A stretch of 64,000 bases of DNA from NCBI GenBank assembly GCA_963576735.1, contig OY755188.1, positions 558,001 through 622,000 of the forward strand, in the 5' to 3' direction. Of this stretch, positions 20,411 to 30,283 are shown piece after piece; position 1 is the first letter of the stretch; each line of letters begins with the position of its first letter. A program made the position numbers and the translations under genes. This DNA comes from Bedellia somnulentella (Eukaryota; Arthropoda; Insecta; Lepidoptera; Bedelliidae). The notes beneath the pieces are model-generated. The model saw only the letters and a list, made by a program, of their open reading frames with translations. It made no database searches and had not been told where the DNA came from.

Positions 20411-20690
20411 TGTTAATAATGATGTCGATGCGTACCTCCACCAAACTTATGATAATATAAGTCATCCCAGCATAGCTAGTACTCGCGACCTTTTAACTAG
20501 AAACGCGTGGTACAAAACAGCCATCTCTTACACAATTACTTAGTATCCTATACTGTCATCTCATTCTTACCGCTATCGTGACGATAAAATAGCGCTCGTG
20601 CTAGACTTTTAGAAAAAAGGCAGTAACATACTAAGCCAATACAAACTAAGTGTTGATCTACGGACATGAAAAGTCATGTTTTTATAAGAA

Positions 20691-20942
20691 TACATACATA
20701 CATACATAAACTCACGGCTATAAATCCCTTAACGGGGTAGATAGAGCTTTGGAATGATAAATTCCTCAGCCACTTTTGGAAGTTGATTGGGGAAAAGATG
20801 ACAATAATAAACGTTTTTGGTGACGGGTCTCCAACCACATCGCCCAAAAATCACTTAAAAAGCCCCTATACCCTAAGTCGCCTCTTACGATCACCCACGG
20901 GTAGAAATGGGGTAGTGCTATTCTAAGCTGACACTACACGGC
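20691..20942 (-). mobile_element. SINE-A (subfamily III)
   Basis: Full-length minus copy with CCCTTAACGGGG in the 3' loop and GATCACCCACGGG: subfamily III markers. Confidence 0.92.
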
Positions 20943-21016
20943 ACTATAAAAATAGTGGAATAAATATAAACAAATATCATAATTACAGGTTCAATAGTAA
21001 AAATGACATATACATA

Positions 21017-21196
21017 ATTTGAATGTTTTTGTTCATGAAAACCTCATTACTAATAAATAAAGGATAAATAAAGGAAAGAAAAATTTCGACACAGCCCGGA
21101 ATCGAACCTGCGACCTCGGGTATATGCCCCCGTCGCTCTTCCGGCGGGTTCGATTCCCGCCTGTGTCGAAATTTTTCTTTCCTTTATTTATTACTA
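21017..21196 (-). repeat. SINE-D fold-back
   Basis: Starts with the 3' end in minus orientation (TTTTGTTCATGAAAACCTC), enters the tRNA-like part (GACACAGCCCGGAATCGAAC), then turns back on itself with GGTTCGATTCCCGCCTGTG and TTTTTCTTTCCTTTATTTATTA. Both arms carry the T-arm. Confidence 0.85.
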
Positions 21197-21320
21197 GCTT
21201 TTTGCCCGCGACTTCGTCCGCGTGGACTTCATTTTTTGCATCCAGTTTACATTCAAAATACCAAAACACTATCTTAACTTCTATTTTTTATATACATTTA
21301 TATTCCCGCGGGCGTTGTAA
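21197..21320 (+). repeat. repeat E (GCCCGCGACTTCGTCCGCGT family), 5' end
   Basis: CTAGCTTTTTGCCCGCGACT and TCGTCCGCGTGGACTTC, followed by AATACCAAAACACTATC. The same stretch recurs in inverted orientation at 32300-32430. I recall this start as a common lepidopteran interspersed repeat (possibly Helitron-related). Confidence 0.75.
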
Positions 21321-21879
21321 AGGATATAAAGGATTTCATTGCCCGAGCTTTATATGAGGTGCTCGATAAATTAGATTTACGTTTGCGAGGCATTGCGTAA
21401 ATATGAGTAAACTATAAAAATCTAAACGACCAACAAAGCGACGAACCCATAGATAACCCCCTATAGATTCCGCTTACAGGGCACTCGATATCGGCAACAC
21501 GTCTGACTAATTGAGTTGAAGTATAAAATTTGTTGTCCGCACTGTTTCAGTTGCGACCAGAACTAGGAACTGAGTGTTCGTGAACCAAAAATACTTATAC
21601 ATACTGTTTTATTTATTACTTTTGCTTTGAAATGCATACATGTTTTATAAAGTGGTGTGGGAAATCAACCACAAAATACAACTACCAAAAAGACGGTATT
21701 ACATTCCATTGCTAAGCATCAAATCATAATTAAATTGCAATTCAAGAGATCAATTTAAACTGGTCAACACCATAGTTCCGTCACATTCACTCTTTACGTT
21801 GATCGTAATTACGTCTTTTTCTAGCATAACGTCAAGGAGGTCCAGAGATACTTTTAGAACGGAATGGTTTCGGAACGGG
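21321..21879. other. interior of a composite repeat E region
   Basis: Contains AACTATAAAAATCT and CAACAAAGCG, which recur near 22728-22760. No ORF. Confidence 0.4.
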
Positions 21880-22090
21880 AACTACGAAGTCAATCCGGTC
21901 CGGAGGTTGCGGGTTCGATCCCGATTTCAGAGCAATATTTATGTGATTAGCTTCAATGATTGTTTTTTAGTCTTAGGTATTATTCATATGTGTACTATAT
22001 AATATTAAATATATCGTTAAGTTAGTATCCCATAAAAGTCTTACTTAGTTTGGGACTAACTTAATCTGTGTATAATATGTCCGTATACAG
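21880..22090 (+). mobile_element. SINE-C, tRNA-headed
   Basis: GGTCCGGAGGTTGCGGGTTC followed by GATCCCG (B box), then the body ATATCGTTAAGTTAGTATCC, CTTACTTAGTTTGGGACTAA and TAATATGTCCGTAT. Shared with 27068-27290 and 29313-29545. Confidence 0.8.
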
Positions 22091-22159
22091 ATTATTTCTT
22101 AAATATAAGTACAAGTATATATTTATTTATTTGTTTTATTTAATCTTTTTGCAAAACCT

Positions 22160-22205
22160 AACATCAAAATTAAAAGGACGCAGACGAAGTCGCGGGTACC
22201 AGCAA
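22160..22205 (-). repeat. repeat E 5' end, inverted
   Basis: GGACGCAGACGAAGTCGCGG, the reverse complement of the E start at 21197. The two form outward-facing ends of a ~1-kb block. Confidence 0.65.
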
Positions 22206-22720
22206 GTATCTAAATATTTCAAATCTTGCTCTGATAGAATTTCTTTTATATTTGAGTTTTTCTAAATTACCCGAGATGAAAGCCAAATAGATTGAAGCTA
22301 CTTATCGTTTCAACGACACCGGTTTTGTTTACCGGCCCATGTATATGTATTTCCATTTCTTTCTTTCTTTTCAATAAAATATGAATGTTAAAATCTATTA
22401 TTCTTTCCTTACGAACTAATTTATCAATATAATTTCTCAAATGTGTCCCATCCCATCCCATCACTATTAAAGAGTTCAAGTATAGAGCGACCTTGAAAGA
22501 GCCAATCACAGGCATTGTGCGTTGTTCCCCGCTACACGTGCTTTCCTCCAAGAGTTGCCAGTTTGGATTCATACAAATATATACTGTATGCGGAGTCTAT
22601 TGGGGGTGGTCTGTGCGACGAACCTAACCTAACAAACGATTATTCAATTACTGCTTAAAACCTGAAATCTTTAAAAAACACAATTCAATCTAAAATAGTA
22701 GGAACCAAAAAATATCCCTA
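22206..22720. other. unassigned stretch
   Basis: The 101-codon minus-strand frame at 22267-22572 has no recognisable motif. No support for a gene. Confidence 0.3.
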
Positions 22721-23300
22721 ACTAAACTATAAAAATCTGAACGACGAACAAAGCGCACTAAACTAACTTAACTACTACGCCTACTGCGAAAAACCTAAAA
22801 TCTATTAAATACTCTCTCGAGCGACGGGGGTATGTCGGACTTTTACCAACTAAAACCCCACCGGTTCGGTGCTGCTGGCCCTGCGGCCTGTGCGGCGTCA
22901 CCATAACTTTGTGTGCCGGGCGGCTGAAGGCCGCCCTGGCGAGTCAAAGGAGTGTACCTAAGCTAAGTCTGATATGTAGGTTATAATATAAATTTTGGGT
23001 TTATATACTCCAATAAAGAAGAAATCATACCGCGATGTAGAAAGTACCGACAGCGCCATCTATTGGTAAACATGCAAACAACGCCGCGCTCTTTTATAAG
23101 GTTTCAGCTGAAAGGTTGAAGATTTCGCTGCTAAAATCCATACACAGTGAGTAAGTATAAAAGTACTCTATAATTTAATCTGGACTTCTAACTATATGTC
23201 TGTAAAATTTCAAAGCAATCGGTTCGGTAATTGCTGCGTGAAAGAAGCACAAATAAGCAAACAAACAAACTCACTTTCCGATTTATAATATTAGTATGGA
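22721..23300. repeat. composite lepidopteran-type repeat, GC-rich patch
   Basis: AACTATAAAAATCTGAACGA, CTCGAGCGACGGGGGTATGT with GGACTTTTACCAACTAAAAC, a GC-rich patch (22855-22950), then CAATCGGTTCGGTAATTGCT and the terminal TTTATAATATTAGTATGGA. I recall the last motif as the 3' end of common lepidopteran non-autonomous repeats. Confidence 0.5.
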
Positions 23301-23561
23301 TGACATACACAATCATTTTAAATTCAATTACATGTAGTAAGCTGCCGTGACGGACACTGGGCCGGAATATTCTAGTGCTCCGCTTGTACTAGCAATCTGA
23401 CAGATACAATTATCGTTAGAAGCTTATTGTTATGTAAGTAATGGCTTCCTCCGAATTTCCTCGAATATCTGTAATCACGGTGATGTCACTCGTGCTCGAC
23501 TTACTATCTACCAGTACATACAACTAACATTACGACTTTTACTACTATACTCAACTTAACT

Positions 23562-23781
23562 CAAACGTTCACGCAGACATTATCACTGTGTTCAGTATAC
23601 CCAAGTTTTGTATGGACAGTGTACTCACGTGACAGGGGGCAGGCCTATCACCGGTTGGTACAAATACACTGTTACATGACTAAGTAAAACTTTAGCCATG
23701 TCGGTTGCTTTACGATATTTTCGCTCGCCGTTAATAACCATGATAAAATAACCACACATATGACTTTAGAAAAGACAAATT
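23562..23781 (-). mobile_element. SINE-B body (first part of an interrupted copy)
   Basis: Minus-strand SINE-B from CAAACGTTCACG through GGGGGCAGGCCTATC to CTTTAGAAAAGACAAATT. It continues at 24037 after a nested SINE-A. Confidence 0.85.
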
Positions 23782-24031
23782 GCCGTGTAGTGTCGGCTTA
23801 GAATAGCACTACCCCATTTCTTCCGGTGAGTGTACGTAAGAGGCGACTAACGATATTGGGTCTATAAGGGATTTTTGGGCGATGCGGTTGGAGACCCATC
23901 ACCAAAACCCTTTATTTTACCATCTTTTCCCCACTCAACTTTCCGAAAGTGGCTGAGGAATTTCTAATTTCTTAGCTCTGGTTACCCCTTTCTAGGGATT
24001 TATAGCCGTGAGTATATGTATGTATGCATGT
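23782..24031 (+). mobile_element. SINE-A (subfamily I) nested in SINE-B
   Basis: GCCGTGTAGTGTCGG to the TATG tail. Target duplication AAATT(G) at 23777-23781 and 24032-24036. Removing it restores GACAAATTGGTGTAGG, the uninterrupted SINE-B sequence, which fixes both SINE-A boundaries exactly. Confidence 0.95.
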
Positions 24032-24036
24032 AAATT

Positions 24037-24120
24037 GGTGTAGGCCCTACAGGCCCGGGATTTGAACCGTCATCGACTGCACAATAAGCGGTGTTCTACC
24101 CACTAAGCTATCACGGTTGC
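24037..24120 (-). mobile_element. SINE-B tRNA head (second part of the interrupted copy)
   Basis: GGTGTAGGCCCTACAGGCCC, GGATTTGAACCG (B box) and GTTCTACCCACTAAGCTATC (A box) on the minus strand. Confidence 0.88.
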
Positions 24121-24296
24121 TATTAAACTACTACTCATCACACTAGAATTGTAAAAGCATAATATTGTAATAAAAAATGATTTGTTCAACATAAATGACT
24201 AAACACTTATAAATCTATTTATTTACCGCTCAACTATGGCTAATTCATTCATTCATTTATATTGCCAATTTAAGTTATTGATGATTATTTTATTTA
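24121..24296. other. unassigned
   Basis: AT-rich flank with no recognised feature. Confidence 0.3.
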
Positions 24297-24645
24297 TTGT
24301 TGGGCGATGCTGTTGGAGACCCATAACCTAAAATATTTTTTTTTGTTATTTTTACTTTATTTGCTGTGTAGTGTCGGCTTAGAATAGCACTACCCCATTT
24401 CTTCCGGTGGGGGTACGTAATAGGCGATGAGAGGGGATATTTGGGCGATGCGGTTGGAGACCCATCACCAACAACCTTTATTTTACGATCTTTTCCCCAC
24501 TCAACTTCCAAAAGTGGCTGAGGAATTTCTAATTCCTTAGCTCTGGCTACCCCTTCTAGGGATTTATAACCGTGAGTATATGTATGTATGTATGTATGTA
24601 TGTTTTACTTTATTCTCCCCAAATCATTTTGCAAAAGTGGCTATG
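24297..24645 (+). mobile_element. older SINE-A split by a younger SINE-A
   Basis: 24297-24361 (TTGTTGGGCGATGCTGTTGG, GACCC) and 24603-24645 (TATTCTCCCC, GCAAAAGTGGCT) are two parts of one decayed copy interrupted by the insertion at 24362-24602. Confidence 0.75.
24362..24602 (+). mobile_element. SINE-A (subfamily I) nested in SINE-A
   Basis: GCTGTGTAGTGTCGG to a long TATG tail, with a small deletion near the GGCGACTAACGG segment. TSD TTTACTTTATT on both sides (left ends 24361, right ends 24614). Confidence 0.92.
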
Positions 24646-24944
24646 ACTACATATATGTAGGTCTATATGTCAAAACTTATGTCTGCGGATATTCACTTTT
24701 ATCTAAATACATACCTACAACTATAAATATATTTAACAGATTGCTCCGCCCCGTTAAAGAAACAAGGACGAGAATAACAACGGTGTAAAGACTATAGTCC
24801 AAAAGTCCAAAAAAACATACTATAACGCCACAATATTTATTTTTATATGATTGTTTTAGATATACTAGATATTTATGGAGAGCACAACCCATCTACAGAG
24901 CCTTTAATTTGCCTATAATTCAAATAATTTTTTTTAAAAATAAA

Positions 24945-25195
24945 TACATACATACATACATATACTCACGGCTATAAATCCCTTGAAGGGGTAGCCAGAG
25001 CTAAGGAATTCGAAATTCCTCAGCCAATTTTGGAAAGCTGAGTGGGTAAAAGATGGTAAAATAAAGGCTGTTGGTGATGGGTCTCCAACCGCATCCCCCA
25101 AAAATCCCTTAAAAGCCCCAATACCGTTAGTCGCCTCTTACGTACACCCACCGGAAGAAATGGGATAGTGCTATTGTAAGCCGACACTACATAGC
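24945..25195 (-). mobile_element. SINE-A (subfamily I)
   Basis: Full-length minus copy. TSD TTTAAAAATA at 24933-24942 and 25196-25205. Confidence 0.92.
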
Positions 25196-25205
25196 TTTAA
25201 AAATA

Positions 25206-25560
25206 TTGAATTGAAATAGCAACGGTTTTTATATGATCTAACTATCCCTCTTTATGTTGGTTTATTTTTTATTTCACTTCATTTGGAAAGTAAAACCAGA
25301 GCTGGGCAGCCAATATTTCGCTAGTCCCCAGAGACGGACCCAACATGATTGCTACGATTAAATCAAATTAATCTGAATTGTATTTACTTAGTTTCCAATT
25401 CGGCGGAACTTCTAGACTCCGTTTTTGTATCGCTAGGTTTCTGTCAACTGAAATTGATTCGTATTTAAAGTAGAAATGTCTTTTGAAATGTATTTTAAGT
25501 GGCTTTCTCATTAAAAATCATAGAGGGGCTTTTATTTCATCATCATTTTCCTTTTTAATA
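25206..25560. other. unassigned stretch
   Basis: No ORF or family repeat recognised. Confidence 0.35.
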
Positions 25561-25562
25561 CT

Positions 25563-25722
25563 GTCACGCCCTATTTCCCCGAAAGTATTGGCAGACGTAT
25601 AATACTTCTAAACATCACATGACATCGTCACCTGGTGTTCAGAGTACCCACGTTTTGCTTGGACAAAGTACCCACGTGATAGGGGGTAGTCACTGTCACA
25701 TGACTAAGCACAATATTATATT
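25563..25722 (-). mobile_element. SINE-B 3' part
   Basis: CCCCGAAAGTATTGGCAGAC, ACCTGGTGTTCAGAGTACCC, CACGTGATAGGGGG and CTGTCACATGACTAAGCACA. Head missing. Confidence 0.85.
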
Positions 25723-25754
25723 ATGCCATCTATTCCGATTAGCTGATTTTGTAA

Positions 25755-25862
25755 TACATACATATACCCACGGCAATAAAGCCCAGGGGTAGTCAGAGGC
25801 TCAGAGCTTGATACTCCTCAGCCACATTTGGAAGAAGATAAGGGACAAGATGGTAGAAATAT
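25755..25862 (-). mobile_element. SINE-A (subfamily IV), 3' fragment
   Basis: CATACATATACCCACGGC, CAGAGGCTCAGAGC, GGGACAAGATGGTAGAAATA; stops in the middle. Confidence 0.8.
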
Positions 25863-25990
25863 ACTATACTATGCTATATAGGTATAATATACTACTACTC
25901 ATATAGCTAGCTCTACGCTTCACACTGAGTTACTTAGTTGATGTGGACGCTTTGAAACTATAATAAATTCTTTTAACATATTACCTTTCT

Positions 25991-26174
25991 AGCTAAATTA
26001 ATTCAGACAACAAAAATTTAATTAACCGCATTATGATTCATATCAAATATAATGAACTCGCATGCATTGCACGCACATAAAGGTTGAAATGCAAATTCAG
26101 TATTTTTCAATTAATTAAAAAGCATATATTCTGAGAGCCAAATGGTTGATTCTGTTCTTGTAATTTAATAATTA
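25991..26174 (+). repeat. ~180-bp direct duplication, copy 1
   Basis: AGCTAAATTAATTC ... GAACTCGCATGCATTGCACG ... GTTGATTCTGTTCTTGTAA. Copy 2 is at 26436-26617 with about ten differences; period 445 bp. Confidence 0.9.
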
Positions 26175-26410
26175 CATATACTCACTGCCATTAATCCCAA
26201 AAAAGGAGTATCCTAAGCGTCAGAGCTAGAAACTCCTTAGCCATAATTGGAAGTAGATAGAAGAGGAGATAGTAGAAATAAAGTATCGTTGGTGATGGGT
26301 CTCCAACCGCATCGCCCAAAACCAATCGAAAACCCCATACCCTTAGTCACCACTTATGACACCCGTGGAACGAAAGGGGTAGTGACATTCCAAGCCGGTA
26401 CCCCACGGCA
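26175..26410 (-). mobile_element. SINE-A (subfamily IV) between duplicated flanks
   Basis: TATACTCACTGCCATTAATC to GGTACCCCACGGC. The most complete subfamily IV copy in the window. Confidence 0.85.
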
Positions 26411-26435
26411 AAATCATTTTAAATATTAACCGTTA

Positions 26436-26617
26436 AGCTAAATTAATTCTGACAGCAGGAATTTAATTAACCGCATTAAAAGTCATATCAAATATAATGA
26501 ACTCGCATGCATTGCACGCACATAAAGGTTGAAATGCAAATTGAGTATTTTTCAATTAATTAAAAAGCATATATTCCAGAGCCAAATGGTTGATTCTGTT
26601 CTTGTAATTTAATAATT
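26436..26617 (+). repeat. ~180-bp direct duplication, copy 2
   Basis: Matches 25991-26174 almost throughout. Confidence 0.9.
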
Positions 26618-26694
26618 GTACCCGGTTCTTCAAACTTCAATTGCCTTAATCATCTTTTCGAATAACCTAGTATAAATCGAACACGGTGATTTTT

Positions 26695-27066
26695 ACGACG
26701 TGATAGCTTAATGGGTAGAACACCCCGGTTATCGTGCAAACCGCTAGTGTTTAAATCCCGGGTCGGGCCTACACCAATTTGTCTTTTCTAAAGTCATATG
26801 TGTGGTTAATTTATCATGGTTGTTAACGGTGAGGGAAAACATCGTGAAGAAACCCACATGGCTGAGTTGTACTTAGTCATGTGACAGTGTATTCGTACAA
26901 AACGGCGATAGGCCTGCCCCCTATCACGTAAGTTTCTAAGCAAAACGTGGGTACCTTCTCTGGACACTAGATGGCGCTGCCATGTGAGTTCAGAAGTATT
27001 GGTACCTTTGCCAACCCCTTCGGGGATAAACGGCGTGAACGTTTATGTTATGTATGTTATGTTAAG
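26695..27066 (+). mobile_element. SINE-B, full length
   Basis: tRNA-like head with A box TAGCTTAATGGGTAGAAC and B box TGTTTAAATCCC. Body GTTGTTAACGGTGAGGG, CACATGGCTGAGTTGTACTT, GGCCTGCCCCCTATCACG. 3' end CTTTGCCAACCCC, TTCGGGG, AACGGCGTGAACG with (TTATG)n. Metulj-like by layout and tail. Confidence 0.92.
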
Positions 27067-27067
27067 T

Positions 27068-27290
27068 TAACCCGAAACTAAGTAATACTCGTATTATGGG
27101 ATACTAACTCAACGATATATTTATTAATATATAATACACATATAAATTACATTAATTAATTATTCCAAGAGAAACAACCATTTACGCTCATCACATAAAT
27201 GTTGGTCTCAGTGGTGATCGAACCTGCAACCTCCGGACCGGAAAGCTAGTCACCTATCCACTCGGCCACGAACGTCGTCTGTACCTTTAT
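27068..27290 (-). mobile_element. SINE-C, tRNA-headed
   Basis: On the minus strand, GGCCGAGTGGATAGGTGACT (A box region) and GGTTCGATC (B box) precede the body ending in ATATATCGTTGAGTTAGTAT and CTTAGTTTCGGGTTAAC. Directly abuts the SINE-B tail. Confidence 0.82.
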
Positions 27291-27745
27291 TTTTACTGAC
27301 GTACTGAACCTATATTTTCAAAGCCGTATTTTTAATAATGTATATTGAATGTCCCAGAATAATCCTGCAAAGCATTGTGAAGCCCATTGTTTGCAGCTCC
27401 ACTCCGAGATTAAATTTCACTTTTGTTACCCATGTCAGGTCATTGGGAGTCAAAGGATCCTTCTTTCACTGGCTCATGAAAAAACAACTGTCTATTTGAT
27501 ATTGCTTTACTTTAGGAAATTAAATTAAAAAACCCGTTAAAAAGTACAGATGTTGGGAAAATAAAAGAAATGTGACTCTCTCGTTCAAGCAATATCTTTG
27601 AAAAGATGATGGCCTTTTCGAATATTTTTTAACTGTTTTAGGTATGTCTATCTATTAAAGGGCTTTTTATTTCTATGATGAGCTTTGGTTTGGTCGGCTT
27701 TTCACGTGTAGTAAAGCATTATTGTTTCCTCATTCTTGTGTATAT
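27291..27745. other. unassigned stretch
   Basis: No ORF or repeat recognised. Confidence 0.35.
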
Positions 27746-27920
27746 TAGGCTTAGAATAGCACTGCCCCGTTTTTTTTTGGGCGATGCAGTTACAGATCCG
27801 ACACCAACAACCTTTATTTCATCATCTTTTCCCCAATTAAATTCCAAAAGTGGCTGAGGAATTTCTCATTCCTAAGCTCTGGCTATCCCGTTCAGGGATT
27901 TATAGCCGTGAGTATTTGTA
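27746..27920 (+). mobile_element. SINE-A with internal deletion
   Basis: TTAGGCTTAGAATAGCACTG joins directly to TTTTTGGGCGATGCAG; the ~60 nt between are lost. 3' end GCCGTGAGTATTTG with no tail repeat. Confidence 0.85.
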
Positions 27921-28332
27921 AGGTTCTATATCAAAAATATTTTTTACGCTCCTTTAAACAATACAACTTAATTCAATTTTTTTCTAAATATTTTACCTTT
28001 CCACTACCGCAGTAAAGTGAATTAGAATACCTTGAATTAAACTCATATAGTGTGTGTAAAAGGTTTACTAAATACCCTTGTACCACATTTACGGCATCGA
28101 TATCAGTGAGGAAATCAAGGCCGAATCCTGCCACGGTAGGAAACAGGTTAACGAAGTAAAATGTTTGTTTACTCAGTTGAAAGTGCATCCTCAATAATTG
28201 ATTTAGTTGGCAGCCGCCCTTGACCCGGTCTTGTTACACCGAGATGTAACTATATTTATGCAGGAAATAGACGTTGGGCAATTATTGATAGGTAACTTTT
28301 AAATTGAAAGGCTTTTAATTCGGAATTGTATT
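27921..28332. other. unassigned stretch
   Basis: A 73-codon minus-strand frame (27973-28194) has no recognisable motif. I cannot exclude a host exon but nothing supports it. Confidence 0.3.
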
Positions 28333-28563
28333 TTATACTCACGGCCATAAATCCCAAAAAGGGGTAGCCAGCGCTTCAGAATCAGAAAGTTCCTCAGTTA
28401 CTTTTGTAAGTTAAGTGAAGAAAAAAATGTAAACAAATGTTTTTGGTGATGGGTCCCAAGCGTATCATTAAAAATCACTTAAAAAGCCCCGATACCCTTA
28501 GTCTTTCGATCACCCATGGGAAGAAATGGGGTAGTGCTAGTCTAAGCCGACTCTACACAGCAG
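28333..28563 (-). mobile_element. SINE-A (subfamily III-like)
   Basis: TATACTCACGGCCATAAATC to GACTCTACACAGC. Its 5' two thirds are included in the tandem duplication that follows. Confidence 0.85.
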
Positions 28564-28862
28564 CCTTAATAAGAACTACATATTTGTCTTTTGTCATGCA
28601 TTTTGAAGAAAACTATCGACAGGAAACTTATATGGCTCCATTTTAAGTGAAGAAAAAAATGTAAACAAATGTTTTTGGTGATGGGTCCCAAGCGTATCAA
28701 CGAAAATCACTTGAAAAGCCCCGATACCCTTAGTCTTTCGATCACCCATGGGAAGAAGTGGGGTAGTGCTAGTCTAAGCCGACACTACTCAGCAGCCTTA
28801 ATAAGAACTACATATTTGTCTTTTGTGATGCATTTTGAAGAAAATATCGACAGGAAACTTTA
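28411..28862 (-). repeat. 232-bp tandem duplication
   Basis: Unit 1 is 28411-28642 and unit 2 is 28643-28862, each starting TTAAGTGAAGAAAAAAATG. It holds part of SINE-A plus ~80 bp of flank (GCCTTAATAAGAACTACATA). The copies differ at few positions. Confidence 0.92.
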
Positions 28863-29239
28863 ATAGCTAAAGGCGATAAACGTTCCCCTTTATCTCTGCA
28901 GTACACAACCTAAACGATATCTGAACAACAGGTGGCGGTACTGAAACGTCTAGGTTTTGTGTAAAAGAAAATGTCATTGACACGGAATTTTTCTTTCTAT
29001 CTTTCTCCATTCCATCTTCTAATGTTAAAAGATTAAAGCAAAAATAAAGGGTTTTAAAAAATTGATTCTCACAATAAAAACATTATTTTACCAGCCTTTC
29101 CTCTATCTATAGTGGAAATGGAAAGTACTTATTGATGCTGCGTGTGTGAAAATTAGAAGATTTTTTTATTTATAAGAGTCAAATGCCATCTGTGCAAGTT
29201 GTACATTGATCGGGAGCATTTTTTCAAAGATTTGAATTT
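28863..29239. other. unassigned stretch
   Basis: No ORF or repeat recognised. Confidence 0.35.
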
Positions 29240-29312
29240 CTTCTTCTGAAGCTCTGGCTACCCTTTCTACGCATTTATAGCCGTGAGTATATGTATGTTT
29301 GTATTATTATTA
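29240..29312 (+). mobile_element. SINE-A 3' fragment
   Basis: GAAGCTCTGGCTACCCTTTC to GCCGTGAGTATATGTATG: only the final stem-loop and tail remain. Confidence 0.85.
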
Positions 29313-29545
29313 TTTGCCGAGTGGTGAACTCCTCGGTACGGAGGTTGCGGGTTCGATCCCCCCTGAGAGTAACAATTATGTGACGAGAATAAATGATTGT
29401 TTCTTAGTCTTGTATGTTATTTATGTGTGTATTATGTCATATTCAATATATTGTTGAGTTAGTTTTCCATAATACAAGTTCTACTTAGTTTGGGGCTAAC
29501 TTTATCTGTGTTGTTTATAATACGTCCGTATTTCAATAAAATCAA
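29313..29545 (+). mobile_element. SINE-C, tRNA-headed
   Basis: GCCGAGTGGTGAACTCCTCG and CGGAGGTTGCGGGTTCGATC, then ATATATTGTTGAGTTAGTTT, CTACTTAGTTTGGGGCTAAC and ATACGTCCGTATTTC. Confidence 0.85.
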
Positions 29546-30005
29546 AAAATAAAATTATCTCTTACTCAATTTCATGTCAAGCACAGCACTCTTTAGCATT
29601 TCACAAGACAAACACATAAAATCGCGACCATTTTATGTAATTAACCAAAGTAAATTTAGAAAGTTTTCGCTCAAATTCTGTTACCAAAAGAAGCTGATAT
29701 AAAATTCTATTAACTTCCAGTATCCGTTAAATCATTGAAAATGTTCGTCCACGTCTTACCAATGAAATTGAAAAAAGATCGACTCAAACGCTCAACTTTC
29801 AGCTTGTCAATTTTTAATAAACAAAGTTTTGCCAATAAATATTTGATATCGAAGGGCGGAAATTTTCGTTTACATTATCGGAGGTTTTTGGGAGTCCTTC
29901 TTGCGATGTTTTAAGTTTGTGGTTGGTAAGTTCTGAGTTTGGTTTGAGCTTAAATTATAATGTGAATTGAACATACATCTATTATAACTATATGGATATT
30001 CTTAT
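29546..30005. other. unassigned stretch
   Basis: No recognisable feature. Confidence 0.35.
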
Positions 30006-30156
30006 ACAAACATAGAATGGAGCTTTAAAATATGAAATTCTATATTTGATTAAAATGAAGGATAGTTGGCGATGGGCCTCCAACCAAATCTCCTGAAAAT
30101 CAATTAAAAAAGTCAGAATTGTATTAGTGCTATTTTGAGTCACTTCATAGGTAAGC
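30006..30156 (-). mobile_element. SINE-A, very diverged
   Basis: GGAGCTTTAAAATATGAAAT, GCGATGGGCCTCCAACC and TAGTGCTATTTTGAG in the right order. Both ends lost. Confidence 0.5.
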
Positions 30157-30186
30157 TATGTATTAAAATTGTAGTACAAAAGACGT

Positions 30187-30277
30187 GTTACATACATACA
30201 TACATACTTATACTCACGCCATTAGTTCCCATTGGGGTAGGCAGAGACTATTGATCGCCACTTTGTACGATCCTGAC
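30187..30277 (-). mobile_element. LINE-R 3' end, 5'-truncated (~90 bp)
   Basis: CATAC tail, TATACTCACGCCATTAGTTC, GGTAGGCAGAGACTATTGAT, ACGATCCTGAC. Flanked by AAGACGT(G/A)TTA at 30180-30190 and 30278-30288, an 11-bp TSD with one mismatch. Confidence 0.87.
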
Positions 30278-30283
30278 AAGACG

